The notes below the pieces were generated by a model, which saw nothing but the letters and a program-made list of their open reading frames with translations, was not told the DNA's origin and did not search any database. Shown here one piece after another: positions 62,325 through 64,000 of a DNA stretch of 64,000 nucleotides. A program made the position numbers and the translations under genes. Origin of the DNA: Acinetobacter ursingii DSM 16037 = CIP 107286. GTDB lineage: Bacteria > Pseudomonadota > Gammaproteobacteria > Pseudomonadales > Moraxellaceae. Position 1 is the first letter of the stretch, and every line of letters starts with the position of its first letter. Where the stretch lies: assembly GCF_000368825.1 (NCBI RefSeq), contig NZ_KB849717.1, positions 424,726 to 488,725 on the forward strand. The letters are read 5' to 3'.

Positions 62325-62413
62325 CACCTTGAAGGTAAATTAATAATAAATATACCCTCAAGGTAAATTTAATTCAACCTATCAGGGTATTTATTTTTTC
62401 TACCTGTCAGGTA
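62325..62413. promoter_or_regulatory. Four CI/Cro operators (TACC-N5-GGTA)
   Basis: Near-palindromic 13-base sites at 62325-62337 (CACCTTGAAGGTA), 62353-62365 (TACCCTCAAGGTA), 62376-62388 (AACCTATCAGGGT) and 62401-62413 (TACCTGTCAGGTA). Centres are 23-28 bases apart, in the short cro-cI gap, as in lambdoid OR regions. Confidence 0.85.
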
Positions 62414-62445
62414 TTTTTGTAATCTGAGATAAAGGTGTTCTGAAA

Positions 62446-63234
62446 ATGGCTGATTTAAAAACGATCCATGAAATTAGATTTTTAAATGCTAAAAAGTTAA
62501 TGGATGAATCGGGGCTAAAGCGCAAAGAGTTTGCTGAAAAAATCGATATGTCTTACAGCTTATTGAGCCAATATTTAGGAAAAAATCCTACAAAGAATAT
62601 TGGTGACGATACTGCTGAGAAGATCGAAGCCGCATTCAATAAACCAAAGGGTTACTTGGATCAGTCAAACCAACACTTTAAAGATGATAAAATTTTATTA
62701 AATAATTTGGATATCGAGGCATTTAAGAAGAGATACAACATACCCGACAACGAAGATGCTGTTCTTTTTTCTAAAATTATTGAAAAACCGATTGTTTTAA
62801 ATAAGCGATGGGTGCCAGTTAAGGCTTATTCCAAAATGGGCATGGATGGCTATTTTACAGATATGGGCTACGAAGGTAACGGTGGTGATGGATACATTCC
62901 TACTCACAGTGCTGGGCCAAGAGCATTTGGAGTTCGTGGCACCGGGGATTCAATGTTTCCGGCAATTCGTAATGGTTGGTTTGTAGTATGCGATCCAGAT
63001 GCCGAACCAGTTCCAACAGAATTTGTTCACGTTTGTTTAAAGGATGGGCGCTGCACAATTAAAGAGTTTGTGGGAATAAATGGCGGTGTGTTGAGTCTAC
63101 TTGCTGTCAATGGTGGCGAGCGTCTATCTTTTGAAATGGATGATGTGGAAAGCATCATAGCTATCACGGACATTGTCCCTCCGAGCCAACATAAGCAAGA
63201 TCATCCAAATTCTTACTTGAATCCCAATGATTAA
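62446..63234 (+). CDS. CI-type prophage repressor with S24 peptidase domain
   Basis: The 262-residue repressor has an N-terminal helix-turn-helix (GLKRKEFAEKIDMSYSLLSQ, residues ~24-43) and a C-terminal S24 domain with catalytic Ser in GTGDSMFPAIRNGW and Lys in RCTIKEFVG. The usual Ala-Gly or Cys-Gly cleavage pair is not seen in the linker; the matching place reads AYSKMGMDGYF. It maintains lysogeny through the four operators to its left. Whether it is cleaved in the SOS response is uncertain for this reason. Confidence 0.9.
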   Translation: MADLKTIHEIRFLNAKKLMDESGLKRKEFAEKIDMSYSLLSQYLGKNPTKNIGDDTAEKIEAAFNKPKGYLDQSNQHFKDDKILLNNLDIEAFKKRYNIPDNEDAVLFSKIIEKPIVLNKRWVPVKAYSKMGMDGYFTDMGYEGNGGDGYIPTHSAGPRAFGVRGTGDSMFPAIRNGWFVVCDPDAEPVPTEFVHVCLKDGRCTIKEFVGINGGVLSLLAVNGGERLSFEMDDVESIIAITDIVPPSQHKQDHPNSYLNPND

Positions 63235-63257
63235 AGTAATTCGTATAGGAATAAATC

Positions 63258-63560
63258 ATGATCGCAACACTAAACAAATCTAAAACCTCCTTATCTATCA
63301 ATAAACAAGAATTTAAAGCTGCATTATTAAAAATAGGTGAAGCGATTGATAAGCAAATCGCAGGACTTAAAAAAGCCAAGCAAAGTTATGATCCCGCTGA
63401 AATAGCACGTGAAGTCATTAGTGAAGTAAATATCTTTGAAGCAATCATTGAAGGTGTTAATGAAGCAGAAAACACAAATTTAAAACTGGCTGACATCACA
63501 AACATTGACGCTGCGCAAGGCTGGATTGATGAGTTTTTGGAAAAGTATTCTGAACAATAA
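63258..63560 (+). CDS. Small helical protein after CI
   Basis: The 100-residue protein is mostly helical (KIGEAIDKQIAGLKKAKQSY) and acidic at its end. It is coded in the same direction as CI and the HipA-like gene, with 23- and 49-base gaps, so it may form a unit with them. No domain recognised; a partner or antidote of the kinase-like gene is possible. Confidence 0.6.
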   Translation: MIATLNKSKTSLSINKQEFKAALLKIGEAIDKQIAGLKKAKQSYDPAEIAREVISEVNIFEAIIEGVNEAENTNLKLADITNIDAAQGWIDEFLEKYSEQ

Positions 63561-63609
63561 ACTGTGAACTCGACAAAATCAAGTCAGGTTAAATTATAAG
63601 GATTAATGC

Positions 63610-64000
63610 ATGGAATTAGAAAACTTCATAAATGAAAATCTGCTATATGGAAGAGCATTAGTTGACTTGGAGATCAGCAATAAGGGATCAAATCCATTAT
63701 GGACGGGCTTTGTAGCTACAAACCAAGGGGAGTTTCCTGCATATATTAAAAAATGCCGCAACGCTGAGGGTTTGTGTATAGAGATTATTAGCGCATTAAT
63801 TGGGCTAATGCTTGATATCCCTATTCCCAAACCGATGCTTGTCTTGGTTGAGCCGAACCACCCGCAAATCGCTGTAGATAAACCAACATTATTATTTGGC
63901 TCTCAAATGTACGATATGCCATCCTTTGAGAGATTTTTAATGGATCACGAATTAAGTGAAGAGTGTTTGCTTGATTTCTCGGGGTTACACTCTATTGTGG
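63610..64000 (+). CDS. HipA-like kinase, N-terminal part (cut by window edge)
   Basis: Read from the ATG at 63610, 130 residues are visible to the window end. They resemble the HipA-like kinase fold: FVATNQGEFPAYIKKCRNAE, then EIISALIGLMLDIPIPKPML and the LVLVEPNH strand, with LLFGSQMYDMPSFERFL next. HipA-type kinases can phosphorylate host translation factors and cause growth arrest. The catalytic Asp/DFG region lies beyond the window, so activity cannot be judged. Confidence 0.65.
   Translation, partial: MELENFINENLLYGRALVDLEISNKGSNPLWTGFVATNQGEFPAYIKKCRNAEGLCIEIISALIGLMLDIPIPKPMLVLVEPNHPQIAVDKPTLLFGSQMYDMPSFERFLMDHELSEECLLDFSGLHSIV

Larger units (their letters stand above)
27881..64000. 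mobile_element. Large defective prophage (right end outside window)
   Basis: An integrase at the left end, lysis, fibre, tail, head, replication and immunity modules in the order of long-tailed siphophages fill this interval. Nearly all lytic genes are on the minus strand, while integrase and CI are on the plus strand. No terminase gene is present and the portal is truncated, so virion production without help is unlikely. Left boundary approximate. Confidence 0.93.

Overview
The window looks like a stretch of an Acinetobacter chromosome (low GC, Acinetobacter-like gene order and protein sequences; genus assigned by recognition, not by search). Positions 1 to about 27.8 kb are ordinary core genome. 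From about 27.9 kb to the right edge lies one large tailed-phage prophage whose right end is outside the window.

Core part. On the minus strand, lepA-lepB-DUF4845-rnc-era form the usual translation/secretion/RNA-processing operon; era is cut by the left edge. Then come a hotdog thioesterase, a glutamine-synthetase-like ligase (+), a DegP/MucD-type periplasmic protease (-), nadB (+), and tmk, mltG and pabC (-). A sulfate uptake block follows on the plus strand: sbp, a small alpha/beta hydrolase, cysT, cysW, cysA and a CysB-type regulator. Next are rpmE, a bile-acid/sodium-symporter-like carrier and an AmpG permease with an unusual inserted domain (all -), a LonB-like protease (+), a membrane-anchored HtrA protease (-), a Nif3-family protein and iron superoxide dismutase (+). 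Two related ~79-bp palindromic repeats flank the rpmE-symporter pair.

Prophage. The integrase (28308, +) marks the left end, just after a fragment of an IS3-type element. Read on the minus strand, from high to low coordinates, the order is: lysogeny switch (CI +, Cro -, with four operators between them), CII-like regulator, replication module (O-like initiator carrying seven iterons, P-like partner), PAPS-reductase-like protein, small early genes, portal, head, connector, tail tube, tail chaperones with a -1 frameshift site, tape measure, tail tip, fibres (one with a glycosidase-like propeller), holin, endolysin and nested Rz/Rz1 spanins.

The prophage appears defective. The portal gene lacks its N-terminus and is joined directly to an early-region gene, and no terminase gene is seen anywhere. 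One small early gene has a 1-base deletion, and a replication-module gene is frameshifted at a run of nine G.

Accessory cargo sits between the tail chaperones and the tape measure (40.9-46.9 kb): a zinc-ribbon membrane protein, a protein with six zinc-finger-like repeats plus a GIY-YIG-like nuclease domain, a DUF1828/1829-like gene overlapping an unknown partner, a divergent pair of ribbon-helix-helix regulators followed by an ORF6N antirepressor-like gene (the layout of the P22 immI region), and an acetyltransferase. A second antirepressor-like gene lies at 48.6 kb, and a HipA-like kinase follows CI at the right edge. The repeat-nuclease protein, the DUF1828/1829 pair and the immI-like cassette are the best candidates for undescribed biology.
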